A stretch of 64,000 nucleotides of DNA from Bidens hawaiensis (taxonomy: Eukaryota > Streptophyta > Magnoliopsida > Asterales > Asteraceae), in the NCBI GenBank assembly GCA_021521415.1, contig JAIQDT010014652.1, positions 1-64,000 on the forward strand. Reading direction: 5' to 3'. Below, piece after piece: positions 12,311 through 23,960 of this stretch. Within the stretch, counting starts at the first letter, position 1; every line of letters begins with the position of its first letter. The translations under genes were made by a program, and so were the position numbers. The notes beneath the pieces are model-generated. The model was not told the DNA's origin, ran no database searches, and saw only the letters and a list, made by a program, of their open reading frames with translations.

Positions 12311-13173
12311 GACTCATTCGGTGATTTGGATTAGACTATTGTCTCGTCTGATAGTACAATCATAGTTGTTCTTATCCTGATTTGGATTACTGTTCTTCAT
12401 TTGTTGTGTCGCTTACGCGCGGCCTGCGTAAGGTCTCCTTTATTCTCACGCGCAGATGTGATGCGCGAGCGTACATGATGCGTGAGCATCTGATATGCAT
12501 GAGCATACGTGAAGCCCAATAAAATATGTGATGCGTGAGCATATGAGATGCGTGAGCATATGATATGCGTGAACATTCGTGATGCGTGAGCACACGTGAT
12601 GCGTGAGAATATGTGACACGCGTGAACACACGTGATGCGTGAGAATATGGATTTCCATAGAACATATCTGGAAGAAAAAACCGTAGACCTGAGATATTGA
12701 TGAACAGATCGGAGGGCCGAGACGAGAAGCGAAGTGTGGTTCATTGCCGTCCCACGGATGGCGCCAATGTCGAAGCATGAGATGAATCTGACCTGATCCA
12801 TGACGATGTTTCCACGGATTTCGAGATGAACGAACCACGTTTTGATCTTCTTCTCTGGCTGCTTGGGATCTGCAATGGCTTTTTGGGGTGTGGAGGTGAC
12901 CGCTAAGAAATCTCGAGGATCTCTTGTTCACAGACACAAAAATATGGTGGTGGCTCTTATTGAGAATGACCAACCCCTAATAAGGAGGTGGAGACCTGCT
13001 TATATAGGGAGCCTCATGGCCACCATCATGGTTCCCTAATGGGCCTAGCCCAGTTAGGGTTACCTCCACAAAACCCCCTCGGCCCAATAACATTGTATTA
13101 GTCCATATAATAAAATAAGCCAAACATAATAAATTTAGGGTCGTAAAACCGGGTTTAGTACCATACCCCTACA
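11850..13173 (-). mobile_element. Truncated non-coding LTR element (segment A copy)
   Basis: This is the right part of the element seen whole at 35599-39289. It keeps the 48-bp array, GTGAGCAT-type repeats (about 12460-12650), a primer-binding site read on the minus strand (12749-12767, TTGGCGCCATCCGTG) and one LTR (12768-13173), then AAATT (13174-13178). The other LTR and about 3 kb of DNA are missing: the break at 11849/11850 joins sequence equivalent to 34401 and 37370 across a TTT overlap. Confidence 0.85.
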
Positions 13174-14725
13174 AAATTAATTCACAAGTATTTGAGAATC
13201 ACAACTGAAAAAACAGAGTTTATTTATCTTTATCATTTGACAAAATCCGTGTAATACACGGGTTCAAAAACCAGTAAATTATATTTCAAAACTGTTTGAT
13301 AGTTAATAAAACAAGAAAAAAAAACTTTAAGAAAAGTTATATATATTTCAAGCATCTAATTTGAAATCCATAAGTCGAGATAACATATTTCCTAATTTAG
13401 ACATAATAACTAGCTGTCGGCATTCAATATGGATGTAATTTTTTTTATAACGGCGACTTTCTTGTATTTAGGCTATCGCACTCTTCAAATTTGGAGAGCC
13501 CCGATGCCCTACTCTTGTCAGACTATGTTGTCTTAACCGGGCCCACGCTGGCTTCAGAGTTTGGCTTGGACGATCCCGGGAAACCATACAGCCGACTGCC
13601 ACTTGAAGGCCGTTGTGCCACTTGTAATATGTTTTGATCTTTTCATATTTATATATAATAAATTAAATATTTTATATATACTTATTTTATTATTTATTTT
13701 ATAAGATTAGAAGATTCATAGCTGTGTTTAGAATGAAACTTTTTATACTTTTACTGTCCCACATCGTTCAAGTGACATATATTTTTTATTGAAACTAAGG
13801 TTTGATTGTCTGTTTGTTTGTTGAATTTACTATGTTTTACAGTTTATTATTGTAGGTTAAGAGTATGTTGTTGGTCCTTAAGCTTGCCAAATGATTCTCT
13901 CATCAAACAAAAGTAAGCAATAAGCTAAAAGGTACTGATGTGGGGTGAAATATTGTGTGTTAAGTACGCTATATCGTGTGGTTTATGTATTTATATGTAT
14001 CGAACACGATTACTTTGAGTGGTTTTATGTTCAAGGTGATTGGATCTTAAAGGATCTAGTTTGGAGCATTTAAGATGGAATGGAAATGAAGGTAATGCTA
14101 TGTGGCATGATAGAGAACCGAAATATGAAGACCCACGTCTTTTTGAAGGAAACAGTACGACGGGGACTGAGCCCACCGTAGTTTACGGTGGGTGGCCACC
14201 GTAAGGCAATGGGAAAGGATCGTAAGCTACAGTCCCCATCGTAGCTTTCGGTGGGCCGACCGACGGGAAACATGCAGATTTTGTTTTTTCTTCCTTATTT
14301 AAGCCCAGTAAAACCCTGAATGGCTATGCTTCATAACCTAACATATTTGGACAATTTTGGGAGCCTTTTCCACTATTCTAACACCTATCAAACACAAGAA
14401 TCATCCATGATTTCATTCTCTTACACCATAGTAGAGCTATTGAAGATGAAGATGCAAAACTAAGGATTTCGTAACCATCTTCAGGCATGGGGTTGAGTTG
14501 TATGTTGGTTTGTTGGTACTTTAAACCATGAATTTGGATTTCGAACTGGTTAATCATTCGGTTAGTCGAATCTTGCCTTTTGTTTGTGTGCTTAAACGGT
14601 TTTTCGTAATTGAATGCTTTGAAGATTTATTAGTTAATTGATTTGTGGTCATTAACATCTAGGATTGAGTTCTTATTGTCATTGACATGTTTATCATTAA
14701 CCATAATATTGAATTGATTCATCAA
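13174..14725. other. Intergenic, repeated in segment B
   Basis: No gene seen. 13440-13630 looks like a dispersed repeat (GC-rich, with GGAGAGCCCCGATGCCCTAC). 13936-14724 has an LTR-like look (TATTTAAG near 14297, pyrimidine-rich leader) but I could not find matching ends or a target duplication. 14172-14192 is a perfect hairpin. The block recurs at 39290-40841. Confidence 0.5.
14172..14192. repeat. Perfect 9-bp-stem hairpin
   Basis: CCCACCGTA, loop GTT, then TACGGTGGG, with the palindrome GGTGGCCACC adjoining. An identical copy lies at 40288-40308. No terminator or other function can be inferred. Confidence 0.7.
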
Positions 14726-15058
14726 CACCTAATAATCTTAATATCTCTTCTTCTTTAAAATTGCTAAATCCGGGCTCCACTGAATTGCAAGGAAACCTAC
14801 CTCACAACATATTCCATCTTCAGTCTTTGGAAGTAGTCGACTTGCCATGGAACAGTTTCACAGGACATATCCCTTCGGAGATTACACTTCTTCCTAAATT
14901 GGTTAACACTTTATCTCTCTAGGGATTCTAGGGATGGGCTTGATAAATTGTTGATTCAACCACATATTTTCAGTATTCTCCTTACAAATTCCACTTTTTT
15001 TAGAGACCTTCACCTTACATATGCTAATATAGGTTTTGTTTTACCCATTTATCTTAAT
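14726..15058 (+). pseudogene. RLP relic, LRR fragment
   Basis: About 330 bp matches the LRR part of RLP1 (around 8240-8570), including AATATCTCTTCTTCTTTAA and the CACAACAT...CTTTGGAAG block. It has stops and frameshifts, such as TAGGGATTCTAG near 14921. It is a remnant of a third family member just upstream of the intact gene. Confidence 0.8.
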
Positions 15059-15217
15059 TACAATACTGACCTCTAACTTATTTACAATAATATTTTTAAC
15101 CTAAACATACTATAAATTAATAACAAACAGACCCTTAAAGTTTATAATTTTTTTTTTTTGATTTCAATTTTTTTTTTTTTTATTTCAAATTGTTTTATAT
15201 AATTTACTATAAAACGA

Positions 15218-15445
15218 TTACAATAAAGTGGCAGGCAAACGGGCAACAAGCTGCGCCGCAACCCCCTTTTGAACAGCAAAGCCAATCCTGCTAAAAACGA
15301 AGCTTCGGGACCTAGAAGCTGAAGAGGTTCCGTGTACGACACGCTGAACCCTACTCAAAAATTTCACAGCCTCTGGAGCCAGAAAACCAAATGTATCAAA
15401 GGCAAATGGTAGAAAGACATGTTGATTATCTAAACAAGCTTTCTC
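15218..15445 (-). pseudogene. C-terminal fragment of a conserved plant repeat-associated protein
   Basis: The minus strand has 75 open codons and a stop at 15218-15220. Key patterns are FLPFAFDTFGFLAPEAV, LSRVQRVVHG and FAVQKGVAAQLVARLP. I recall this C-terminal pattern as recurrent in plant genomes, usually annotated as hypothetical or in error as auxilin-like, and suspect a retroelement origin. No start or upstream part is present. Confidence 0.55.
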
Positions 15446-16003
15446 GTATTATAAAATCTTAGTTTATAATACAACTAAGATTTTGTTTAACTTCAATAAA
15501 CTTGAAGGTGATGGAGATGAAGTAGGGTTAAAACGGGTTTTGGCCATCCACCCACCCCGACAATTCAAATCCACCTTGAAACAGTAGTGAATTCAGGTTT
15601 ATTTGCACAGAGGTCAAGGAGAAGTGATTTTTTTTATATATATTCGAAAAGGAAAAGTAATTTTATACGTGAAAAGGAAAAGTAATTTTATACTTGGAAG
15701 GGAAAAGGAAATAATCGAGACAGATATATTAATTTGTTGCATTATGGTGTCCTAAAGAGTTTCGGCCTTCTTCACTGCCAATACAACCTCTTCCTCCTTC
15801 ACCCGTCAACCTCAACCACCAAAAAACGTGATATTTATTTTACGACTCAACGTAAGTTCATTTTGGACTGGAACCCATTTTAAACCGAACCAAACTGGTA
15901 TTTTATATTGCTGGCCTGTTTAGACAGACACATTTTCCCAACAACCTTTTCTGCCCCAAACCTATTTTAACTATCACCAAACCTGCTCGTCTTGCTAGCC
16001 TTA
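15446..16003. other. Intergenic
   Basis: No gene seen. A short tandem repeat of AAAGGAAAAGTAATTTTATAC lies at about 15645-15710. The remainder is unremarkable and recurs at 41560-42117. Confidence 0.55.
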
Positions 16004-16148
16004 GGGGCTGTTTGGTAGCCTCTTAACAGTTATTAAGAGACTATCTCCTAATGGCTTATAACCTCTTCATGGTTAAAAGGTAGTCTTAAGTCTGAATGGT
16101 TAAGAGATAACCATTAAGAGGTGATATATGAACAAACCAAACAAGGTC
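16004..16148. mobile_element. MITE-like element (about 145 bp)
   Basis: The ends are imperfect inverted repeats: GGGGCTGTTTGGT on the left and ACCAAACAAGGTC on the right. The inside has further inverted symmetry (CTCTTAA...TTAAGAG). Such ends are common in plant PIF/Harbinger- or hAT-type MITEs. The target duplication is unclear. A second copy is at 42118-42262. Confidence 0.5.
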
Positions 16149-16719
16149 ATTTTTCGTGTCCTGACGATGCATGATGTCGACCCCACATCAAAACAGGATT
16201 TGGTCAAGATAGTCACCCAAACAATTTTCTCCGATTGTTTAATCAACGGATCCATTCACCTTTTTCTAATTTGTTTACCTTAATCTTCATCTTCACTATG
16301 GATAAAAATATCTTAACCAAGTTGCAAGATATTTGCATGTATACCTCCAAAACCTTACAAGGGCCACTGTGGCACAGATCTGCTATTGAAAAATCTACAC
16401 TAGCTGACAACAACATTAAATTTAAGACCCTACCACCAATATAAAGTCTTATCATAATCCTTATATTACCCTCAAGTCTATGGTCACATTAAACCTCAAT
16501 CAAATCGATGTGGTTGATCCAAGACTTTATGTTTATCTTTATGTCATCTACAAGTTGAAAGTTCTGCTTCGGGTCTACAAACATAAACGCTGAGGTGGGA
16601 AAGGCTGAATGTATCAATGGTCTTTGAATATGCACGTTAAACTGTACCGTGAGTATATATAGGTTGTAGCAAATTATGAATATCGATTTGTAGCCGTTAG
16701 AAACATACGATCGACGGAA
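16149..16719 (+). promoter_or_regulatory. Upstream region of the intact RLP
   Basis: TATATATAG at 16654-16662 lies about 60 bp before the start codon and is the likely core promoter. Sequence from about 16300 onward is homologous to the region upstream of RLP1. The equivalent in segment B is 42263-42833, with TATA at 42768-42776. Confidence 0.6.
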
Positions 16720-19614
16720 ATGTGCAATTTGATTTTGCCTTTTCTTTTCCTTTCCTTTTTGTTCATCTCTTCGACCTCATCCTCTTTATCTTCTTCCAAG
16801 TACACCACTCACAAATGCTCTGTTCAACAAACCCTTGCTTTGCTTCAGTTTAAAAAAAACCTTTCCTCCATTAATACCATGTATGACTACGGATGCGAAG
16901 ATTGGCTTGGTTCTGGTTATAATCCAATTCTGGTTAACTGGAACACAAGTATAGATTGTTGTGATTGGAACGGAGTCACTTGTGACCAGTCCACTGGTGA
17001 CGTTATCGGTCTTGACCTTAGCTGTGGTATGCTGCAAGGTACCATCCACCCTAACACCACTCTTTTCCGCCTCCCTAATCTTCAGAGACTCAACCTTGCT
17101 TACAATGATTTTACTGATTCTCAACTTCCACCTGACATGGGCAGTATTTCTAATAGTCTCACGCATCTCAACATCTCTTCTTGTGGATTTATAGGCCAAG
17201 TTCCCACTGATGTCTCACACATCCATAAATTGGTATCCCTTGATTTCTCTTTGAATGGGAATGAGAATGGGATTGATCTCAATCTTGAACCTCTTGTTTT
17301 TATCAACATGCTTCAAAATTTAACAGTTTTGAAAGAACTTTCACTTGAAAATGTTTTAATCTCTTCAGTTCTACCTACTAATCTTAACATCTCTTCTTCT
17401 TTAGAATTGCTAAATCTTCGCAATACTGGATTGCAAGGAAACCTACCTAACCAGTTTTTCAATCTTCGATCTTTGGAAAACCTTGACTTGTCACGTAACA
17501 ATTTCACTGGGAACATCCCTTCAGGGATCTCACATCTTCCTAAGCTGGTTTCTCTTGATCTCTCTTCAGATGTGATTAATAGTTTGTTGATTCAACCTCA
17601 TATTTTTTATATTCTCCTTTACAATTCTACCTTTTTGAGTAAACTTTGGCTTGCAAGAGTTAATATAGGTTTGGTTTTACCCACTTATCTTAACACCTCT
17701 TCTCCTCTAAGGTCACTTGATCTTAGCTTCACCAACATGCAAGGCAAATTACCTGGTAATATCTTAAATCTAAGAGATATGGAAGAACTTTACTTGGCAG
17801 GAAACAAAAATCTTTCTGGTCCACTTCCCAAGATTAACACAAGCACTAGCAACCCTCTCTGGTGGTTAGATCTGTCAAACACAAGCTTAACCGGAGAGAT
17901 ACCCACCTCAATTGGCCATCTCGACTCTTTAATATACTTGGATCTCTCAGATTGTCGTTTGAATGGGTCCGTTCCCAAATCCATTGGTAAACTTAGAAAC
18001 CTTGTATTTATATATTTATCATCTAACATGCTTTCTGGAACATTGCCTCCATCATTATTTACCCTGCCTTCTTTAGAGTATATCAGGCTTGGTAAGAACA
18101 AGTTCCAAGGAAATATGCCACTCGAGTTGTTTTCTCTTAAATCTTTGAAAGGATTATCCCTTACTAAGAATAGACTAACCGGCCAGATTGATGTACTTGA
18201 TAATGGACCCATCTCGCAAACATTTCAACGACTTACCAATCTCACTTACATAGACCTTTCTTCTAATAGTTTTAGAGGTGATTGGGATTTGGATGCATTG
18301 TTCTCAAGCCTCACAAACCTTGAAACACTCATTCTCTCAGATAGTGGTATATCTCTTACTACCAATAATGCTAATCATTATGTCAATCCCGATTTTGGGA
18401 CCTTAAGTTTGGCCTCTTGCAATCTAAAGGTGTTTCCAGTGTCCTTTCGAGCCATGACACATCTTAAACATTTAGATCTATCTAGCAATGATATTCATGG
18501 TCACATTCCTGATTGGGTAGGGGAGATGGGAGTAAAGCAGTTGAAAGTTTTTGATCTTTCAAATAACTCTATAACGGGCACAATTCCAAATGTATATGCG
18601 AATTGGAGTGGATTAGAGGCGTTTATTTTAAACAGAAACCAGTTAGAAGGAACGGTGCCAACTTCTTTGAACAAATGTAAAAATTTGAGAATAATTGATT
18701 TGGGAAACAATCACTTAAATGACGCATTTCCTGGTTGGTTTGAAGATCTTCCCAAGTTACAGGCTCTTGTCCTTAAATCGAACTACTTTCATAGTGGCAT
18801 TGAAACCTCTTCTACAGTTGAAATCTCATTTCCAAGTCTGCGAGTTCTTGACTTATCTAATAATGGGTTTGTAGGTCAACTCCCTACAAAATATTTTCAG
18901 AATTTCAATGCAATGAAGGATGTGGTAAAGAGGAACACAAAACCAGAATATGTTCAAGTTGGTCGCATGTATTACTCTATCACTGTTGCGATGAAAGGAC
19001 AAGATCAACATTTTTTGCAACTTTTGGTTGAGTACACGATTGTTGATCTATCAAACAATAAATTTGAAGGAGATATTCCAAACATCATTGGAAACCTAAA
19101 CTCTTTGAAAGTGCTCAACTTGTCCCACAACAGTCTAACGGGTCGAATCCCACAGGCTATTGGGAAATTATCAGAAATTGAATCACTAGACTTGTCTTGG
19201 AACAAACTCACAGGAGAAATCCCACAAACCCTTGCTGACTTGACGTTTCTTGGATTCTTAAATCTATCACAAAATGATCTTGTGGGCCGCATTCCGCTAA
19301 GAAAGCAGTTCAACACATTTCAAGGTGATTCATTTGAGGGGAACCCAAATCTATGTGGCCTTCCATTACCCAAAAATTGCAGTGAGCCTCCACGGGAACC
19401 ACAACTTGAGGTTGATGGAGATGAGGAAGAGGAGAGTGGATTTACATGGAAAGTGGTGATGATGGGATACGGGTGTGGAACCTTACTTGGGTTCGTGTTG
19501 GGATATCTAATGCTATCAACAGGAAAACCGAAATGGTTCAATGCGGTTGCTGATGCAGCAGAGCATATTATCATGAAAGGCAAAACAAGTCAATATAATA
19601 ATATTAGTCAGTAA
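16720..19614 (+). CDS. LRR receptor-like protein (Cf/Ve type), segment A copy
   Basis: 964 residues in one exon. Residues 1-26 are a signal peptide; about 33-90 form the LRR N-terminal cap (LLQFKKNL, DCCDWNGVTCD); a long series of extracellular LRRs follows (LxxLxLSxNxLxGxIP). A non-LRR island is at about 737-775 (MYYSITVAMKG), then four LRRs, a C-terminal cap with CGLPLPKNC, an acidic stretch (DGDEEEESG) and one TM helix at about 911-932 with GxxxG-like spacing. The tail is short and there is no kinase, as in the RLP class, which senses apoplastic ligands and signals through SOBIR1/BAK1-type kinases (family knowledge). The ligand is unknown. The ATG is chosen because it directly starts the signal peptide and follows a TATA box. 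The protein is identical to that at 42834-45728. Confidence 0.95.
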   Translation: MCNLILPFLFLSFLFISSTSSSLSSSKYTTHKCSVQQTLALLQFKKNLSSINTMYDYGCEDWLGSGYNPILVNWNTSIDCCDWNGVTCDQSTGDVIGLDLSCGMLQGTIHPNTTLFRLPNLQRLNLAYNDFTDSQLPPDMGSISNSLTHLNISSCGFIGQVPTDVSHIHKLVSLDFSLNGNENGIDLNLEPLVFINMLQNLTVLKELSLENVLISSVLPTNLNISSSLELLNLRNTGLQGNLPNQFFNLRSLENLDLSRNNFTGNIPSGISHLPKLVSLDLSSDVINSLLIQPHIFYILLYNSTFLSKLWLARVNIGLVLPTYLNTSSPLRSLDLSFTNMQGKLPGNILNLRDMEELYLAGNKNLSGPLPKINTSTSNPLWWLDLSNTSLTGEIPTSIGHLDSLIYLDLSDCRLNGSVPKSIGKLRNLVFIYLSSNMLSGTLPPSLFTLPSLEYIRLGKNKFQGNMPLELFSLKSLKGLSLTKNRLTGQIDVLDNGPISQTFQRLTNLTYIDLSSNSFRGDWDLDALFSSLTNLETLILSDSGISLTTNNANHYVNPDFGTLSLASCNLKVFPVSFRAMTHLKHLDLSSNDIHGHIPDWVGEMGVKQLKVFDLSNNSITGTIPNVYANWSGLEAFILNRNQLEGTVPTSLNKCKNLRIIDLGNNHLNDAFPGWFEDLPKLQALVLKSNYFHSGIETSSTVEISFPSLRVLDLSNNGFVGQLPTKYFQNFNAMKDVVKRNTKPEYVQVGRMYYSITVAMKGQDQHFLQLLVEYTIVDLSNNKFEGDIPNIIGNLNSLKVLNLSHNSLTGRIPQAIGKLSEIESLDLSWNKLTGEIPQTLADLTFLGFLNLSQNDLVGRIPLRKQFNTFQGDSFEGNPNLCGLPLPKNCSEPPREPQLEVDGDEEEESGFTWKVVMMGYGCGTLLGFVLGYLMLSTGKPKWFNAVADAAEHIIMKGKTSQYNNISQ

Positions 19615-20012
19615 ATGGTATGTGTTACATGGTTTTTTATTTCACCAATATGTGCAAAATACCTTAATTCATTTATTTTTTTTTAACAAAAATTTCTTAT
19701 GCAGGTAAAAAACTTTGGGGGTGAAGTTGTACCCTTCAGAATCATGCAGTTGTAGAGAACCTTCTAAACTATTTTGAATTTTGAGTAATTATTGTTATGT
19801 TGTTCACCAGGTGATCTTATCTTAATCCTTTCTAATCTTTATAGTAATCAAGTAAGTTTTTGTTGTTGTTCACAATCAACCTCCTAAACACTCAAAAATA
19901 CAATAATAAAAAAACAACCCTTTAAAATCATATGCAATTTCAGAAAATAAATCTGTTTCTGTTAAGTTCTCATTTCACATTTTTTTCATAAGTTTACTAG
20001 ATTAAACAAAAA
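19615..20012. other. Convergent intergenic spacer between RLP and CAT
   Basis: About 400 bp between two convergent genes. It must hold both 3' ends. AATAAA-like sequences occur on both strands (for example 19946-19951 on the plus strand), but no polyadenylation site can be fixed. Confidence 0.5.
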
Positions 20013-21186
20013 TCAGGTGCGGCTAGTTGTTATTGTATTGAGTTCTATAGGTTCAGAAGTTGCAGTCACTCTTTCTCTATCATTTCCTATTTCAACCTCA
20101 TTATCATCAACCTCCGTCTTCACAGTCTCTTTCGATGCATCATACGTGGCATGCAATCCCACAAGAAAATAGTATGTCAACAAAACAGCAGTCCACCCCA
20201 AGAACCTTAAGAAAGATGCACCATCAATTGACCCCATCATGAACAAATTCAATGCAATGCTACCCGACGGAAGCCATGGAACAAATGGCGCCCCCCAAAG
20301 CTTCGGGTTCCTCGCTTGCTTCACCGTTAACCGAATACCCAAAGTGGCCAAAAACCATATCCCCACGACAAACAGATACACCAACCAACTGTTTACTCCC
20401 CATGCCCAAAGTAAACCCATCCCAGTGGCCGAACAAACGATCAACACCAAGAAGATAATCAGCTTGATTCTATCTTGGCCCGTTGTCACCCCCGTTGAGT
20501 AGTATCGTCTCACTAATAGCCCGATTGCCACTAGTGAGAATATGAAAAGTGTAGAAATGGAAAGAAGACTTGCTAGGACATCAAGGCTCGTGAACAACGC
20601 AACCAGGCAGTTTGTAGCAGTCATGATAATGGCAGCATTAACCGGTGTCCCAAACCTTTTATGGACCAAGGCTAGAATAGGTGGCGCCATGTGGGCTCTC
20701 GCGATGTGAGTGAAGTATCTAGATTCGGCTATGATGATAGCTAACAGAACAGTAGTCATTCCCTTTAACGCACCTAGCGCGACTAATATCTTAGCCCAGT
20801 TCATCCCCACGGCTTTAAATGCAACTGTGAAAGAGGCATCAACATTAATCTGGTTGTAAGGTTGCATTAGACACAACACTGCAGCCAGAAGTGAGTAACT
20901 GGTGATGACAATCAACATAGACCCGACTAACCCGATGGGTATATCTCTTCCTGGCTTCTTGGTTTCTTCACCTAATGTTGCCACTCCATCAAACCCGACA
21001 TACGCGAAGAAAATCACGGATGAAGCCTTCCAAATACCCCGAAAACCGAAAGGTGCAAACGGGTCAAAGTTGGCCAGATTAGCCTTTGTTGATCCTGCTA
21101 TGATTATAAAAAGCAGGACACCGATATGAATTATGGTTGCAATAGAGTTGAGCCTTGATGATCCTTTCATGCTGAGAGATGCAAAG
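20013..21186 (-). pseudogene. Cationic amino acid transporter (CAT), 5'-truncated, segment A
   Basis: 385 codons from ATG 21170 to the stop at 20013, open up to the LTR at 21187. CAT proteins carry basic amino acids across the plasma membrane or tonoplast with about 14 TM helices and 570-600 residues. The signature FFAYVGFDGVATLGEE, then KKPGRDIPIGLVGS, is clear, as is the C-terminal AA_permease_C domain (PFVPWLPSGSIALNLFMMGSID...FLVGLHATYD). About 200 N-terminal residues are missing and do not occur beyond the insertion. The open end (SRLNSIATIIHIGVLLFI) matches the middle of the family. A TCTCTCAG just before the ATG could be a splice acceptor, so the break may lie in an intron. It cannot encode a whole transporter. 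Confidence 0.88.
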
Positions 21187-22283
21187 TGAAGAGGTATGTA
21201 CCCGCCTCAACATCGAGCGGGGCGGGTCAACCCACAAGATATAGACAAGAGGCTTGAAATCAAGATGTTATGAAGGCACAAAGCCAAAACCTATGCGCAT
21301 GGCGCATAGCACATATGCTCACGCATCACATATGCTCACGCATCACACATGCTCACGCATCATATATGCTCACGCGTATCACATGCTCACGCACCATATA
21401 TGCTCACGCATATCACATCTGCGCGTGGCGCATCCGCGCGTGGCGCATATCACATGCTCATGCATATCACATCTACGCGTGGCGCATTCGCGCGTGGCGC
21501 ATATTACATGCTCGTGCATATCATATCGGCGCATGAAACATCTGCGCGTGGGAATAAAGAGAAGACCTTGCGCATCCTCAGGATGGGCGCATATCACACA
21601 TGCACATAATCAACCTCGTCCTTATCCAAATCAGGATAAGGACAACCTTGATTGTGCACGTCAGACAACCTTCCAGAAGGTATCCTTTTAAGGAATAAGA
21701 ATATGCTGATATTGACAGCTGCCAATGAAAGGTGGACAACTCAGCAAAACCCATGTGTCACCACGTGATTGCACATGGGTCAGGTGAAATACCTAGGTCA
21801 GAGAATAATCAATAAAAGGGCGTCAGGTGTCCCAAGGACACGTGGCGCAAAGCAACAGGAGGAGGCCAAAAAGGCCCTAACGGAATCCGAGCCCAATCAT
21901 TTGGAAACCCTAGCACTATAAATACCATACTGCCTCCACCAAGAGAGGTACACATTATCAACACGATTTATTAAGCAATATTAAGCAGTACAAAGCAACA
22001 CTGAGCAATACTACAGCTACAGTAAGCAAGTACACACTAAAAAATACTTTCCAAATCCCTACTCACTCTCAGATTACTTTATATCTTCTCCTACAATCTC
22101 TTATTCTCACACCGGAGGGTTACCCCAAAGAGGACCCCTCTGTCCCTTTCTAAGGGGTAAGTTTACGGTGTTGTTCATTTTGTAGGTGGAAGAATCCAGT
22201 CTCCGGAGAACCATCGGTGAAATCGCATAATCATACCCGAGGAAAGTAGATCGTCTACCAGCGAGTCGATCCACGATTCTTCA
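21187..22283 (+). repeat. 5' LTR of the Tat-like element
   Basis: 1097 bp. It contains arrays of ATGCTCACGCATCAC and GCGCGTGGCGCAT (21300-21540) and a TATA box (CTATAAATA) near 21916. The 67 bp that follow (22284-22350) are the leader that recurs after the other copies. Confidence 0.85.
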
Positions 22284-22326
22284 TTGGACCCCTCTGATCT
22301 GCTAACGTCGCCGGCTCTGCAAACAT

Positions 22327-23830
22327 TCAAATGAGCAAAGATTTATTAACAATTCTATCAGAATCGCGCTCATACAACCATAAAAGCATAAACAAAATAT
22401 ACCTGTCGCAGAGGAAACAGCAGGCGCAGAGCCGCTTCCCTTTTCCGCCGCGCGAAGGGAGGAGGTGGCGGCGCCGTACCTCGTGTGGACAGGAGGTCTG
22501 CCCACATTTAGAGGCAGGGAAGAGAAGGGAAAAACTTGGAGATAAACTCCTGGGTCTTCTCAGCTCCCTTCGCCTGAGTAGGAGGATCCTGAGCAGGGGC
22601 ATCTTTCTTCTGTTTTTTACTGGCCCTGCGCCAGTCTTCCCCTTAGCTTTACGCTTTAGTTGGGGCATCTCTTCCTCCTCCTCCTCCTCCGCGAGCTCCA
22701 GCTCATAGTTTTCCAGCGCATCTACAATACGTGCAACAGAAATGTTAACCAAATCTGATATCATAAAGGTGTAAGTATAACTACAAAGGCTTACCAGGCG
22801 CATCGCTCTCAAAGCAAAATCCCAGATCAACAGGGATGAACATGTCATCAAAGCGATCTGGGAAGCCCACCTCCCCAGCGCCAAGCGCAACGGAGCCACC
22901 CTCCACCTGATCATCGTAGGCGGCGTGGACATACTCATTCGTCACTACACAAAACAAGGCAAATGATATCAGCAAAACAAATTAAATTCGCGCAGAAGTA
23001 ATGCAATGAGTCAACTTACACAAGCCGTCAACTTGGATAACGGGCTCGCTCGCGCTGTCGGCCCACCGCCTGCTCATGCCAACCCCCACCAGCGCCTCCT
23101 CGCAAATACTCTTGGCGGGGGATGGTTCGGCGGTCAATTTGTTAACCCAGGCGCCAGTTGGGTTCTTGAGGACATCCACATCCGCAGGCGCAGAGGATAT
23201 CGCGCGCATGGTCATGCGGATGGGAATCACGCCAGCCCTAACATAAAAAAACCTCTCAGACCAGTCATGAAGGCTCTTGAAAGAGACAGTGCAGCACTTC
23301 ACCTTCTGACTGCGAGGAATAAAGGAAAACCAAGAATCTTGGATCTTGGGCTTGTAAAAATACTGAAAGCGCCGAGGGGTGGGCTCCTCGCGTTGCGATT
23401 TGCACATAAACTCAAAGTGAGTCATGCGCAGAAGTCCAAACGGATGGACTTGGGATATATGAATCCCATAGAAACGGAGCAGCGCACCTACAAACCTTGT
23501 CATCGGAAGACGAAGGTTGCAGTGGGTGAAAAAATGGGAGTACAAAGAAATGTAGCCGGCAGGCGGATTCGCCGCCGTTTGCCCGGCCGTCGGCAACATG
23601 CAGCCAAACACAGGGGGAAAGCCCTGAAAAGCGACAAGACTATCGAGATCGGCCTGCTTCAATTTGCAGAGGATCTCATTCCACTTCTTCACCACCTTCA
23701 CCCTTCCCACCTCCTCCGATGAGACCTCAGCAGTTCGTTTCCCCTTGCCGGTCTTCTTCAAAGTCGACATCACTACTGATTTGACACGGCGATCGCTGGG
23801 GTAGATTATGGTGTCTGAACAATCAGACAT
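22327..23830 (-). pseudogene. Antisense gene of the Tat-like element, 3'-truncated
   Basis: A three-exon reading on the strand opposite the element. Exon 1 is 23020-23830, exon 2 is 22795-22944, and exon 3 runs from 22721 to a stop at 22327-22329. Both introns are GT-AG (GTAAGT and GTAAGC donors) and the frames join. The product resembles the plant 'putative gypsy-type transposon' domain (RLPMTRFVGALLRFYGIHIS, VHPFGLLRMTHFEFMC), followed by an acidic run (AEEEEEEE). The last exon runs into the LTR leader, so the 3' part has been lost with gag-pol. The function of the family is unknown. A TATA-like box lies about 125 bp upstream. Confidence 0.7.
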
Positions 23831-23950
23831 ACAACCGTGAATCGGACAGAGTTTGCTTCAACAATAGAGGTATAGAAGGAGGAGACAGACAATCAATGAA
23901 AGAAAAATTTTGAATAACAATGAAGATGAAGAAAATAACTCAAAGGGCCT

Positions 23951-23960
23951 GCTTTTATAG
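23951..23960 (-). promoter_or_regulatory. TATA-like box of the antisense gene (Tat-like element)
   Basis: CTATAAAAGC on the minus strand lies about 120-130 bp before the ATG at 23830. A TATA box lies at the same distance in the Gypsy element's antisense gene. Confidence 0.5.

Noticed and set aside
11856..12365. 169-codon open frame over the 48-bp repeat (also 37422-37931)
   Set aside because: The unit length is a multiple of three, so any stop-free unit gives a long frame. Composition is purely repetitive and no homologue is recognised.
13253..13279. Helitron-like end (hairpin CCGTGTAATACACGG, then CCAGT)
   Set aside because: The terminal CTRR motif is not met (CCAG in place of CTAG), so evidence is too weak; duplicated at 39369-39395.
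13936..14724. Possible solo LTR
   Set aside because: It has a TATTTAAG box and a leader-like look, but no matching TG/CA ends with a target duplication could be placed.
17790..18212. Minus-strand frames opposite the RLP genes (also 43904-44326 and others)
   Set aside because: Shadow frames of the LRR coding sequence; repetitive and without homology.
21254..21691. 145-codon and other frames in the Tat-like LTRs (also 24474-24960, 59911-60380)
   Set aside because: All arise from ATGCTCACGCATC repeats; three frames are open together, which real genes rarely show.
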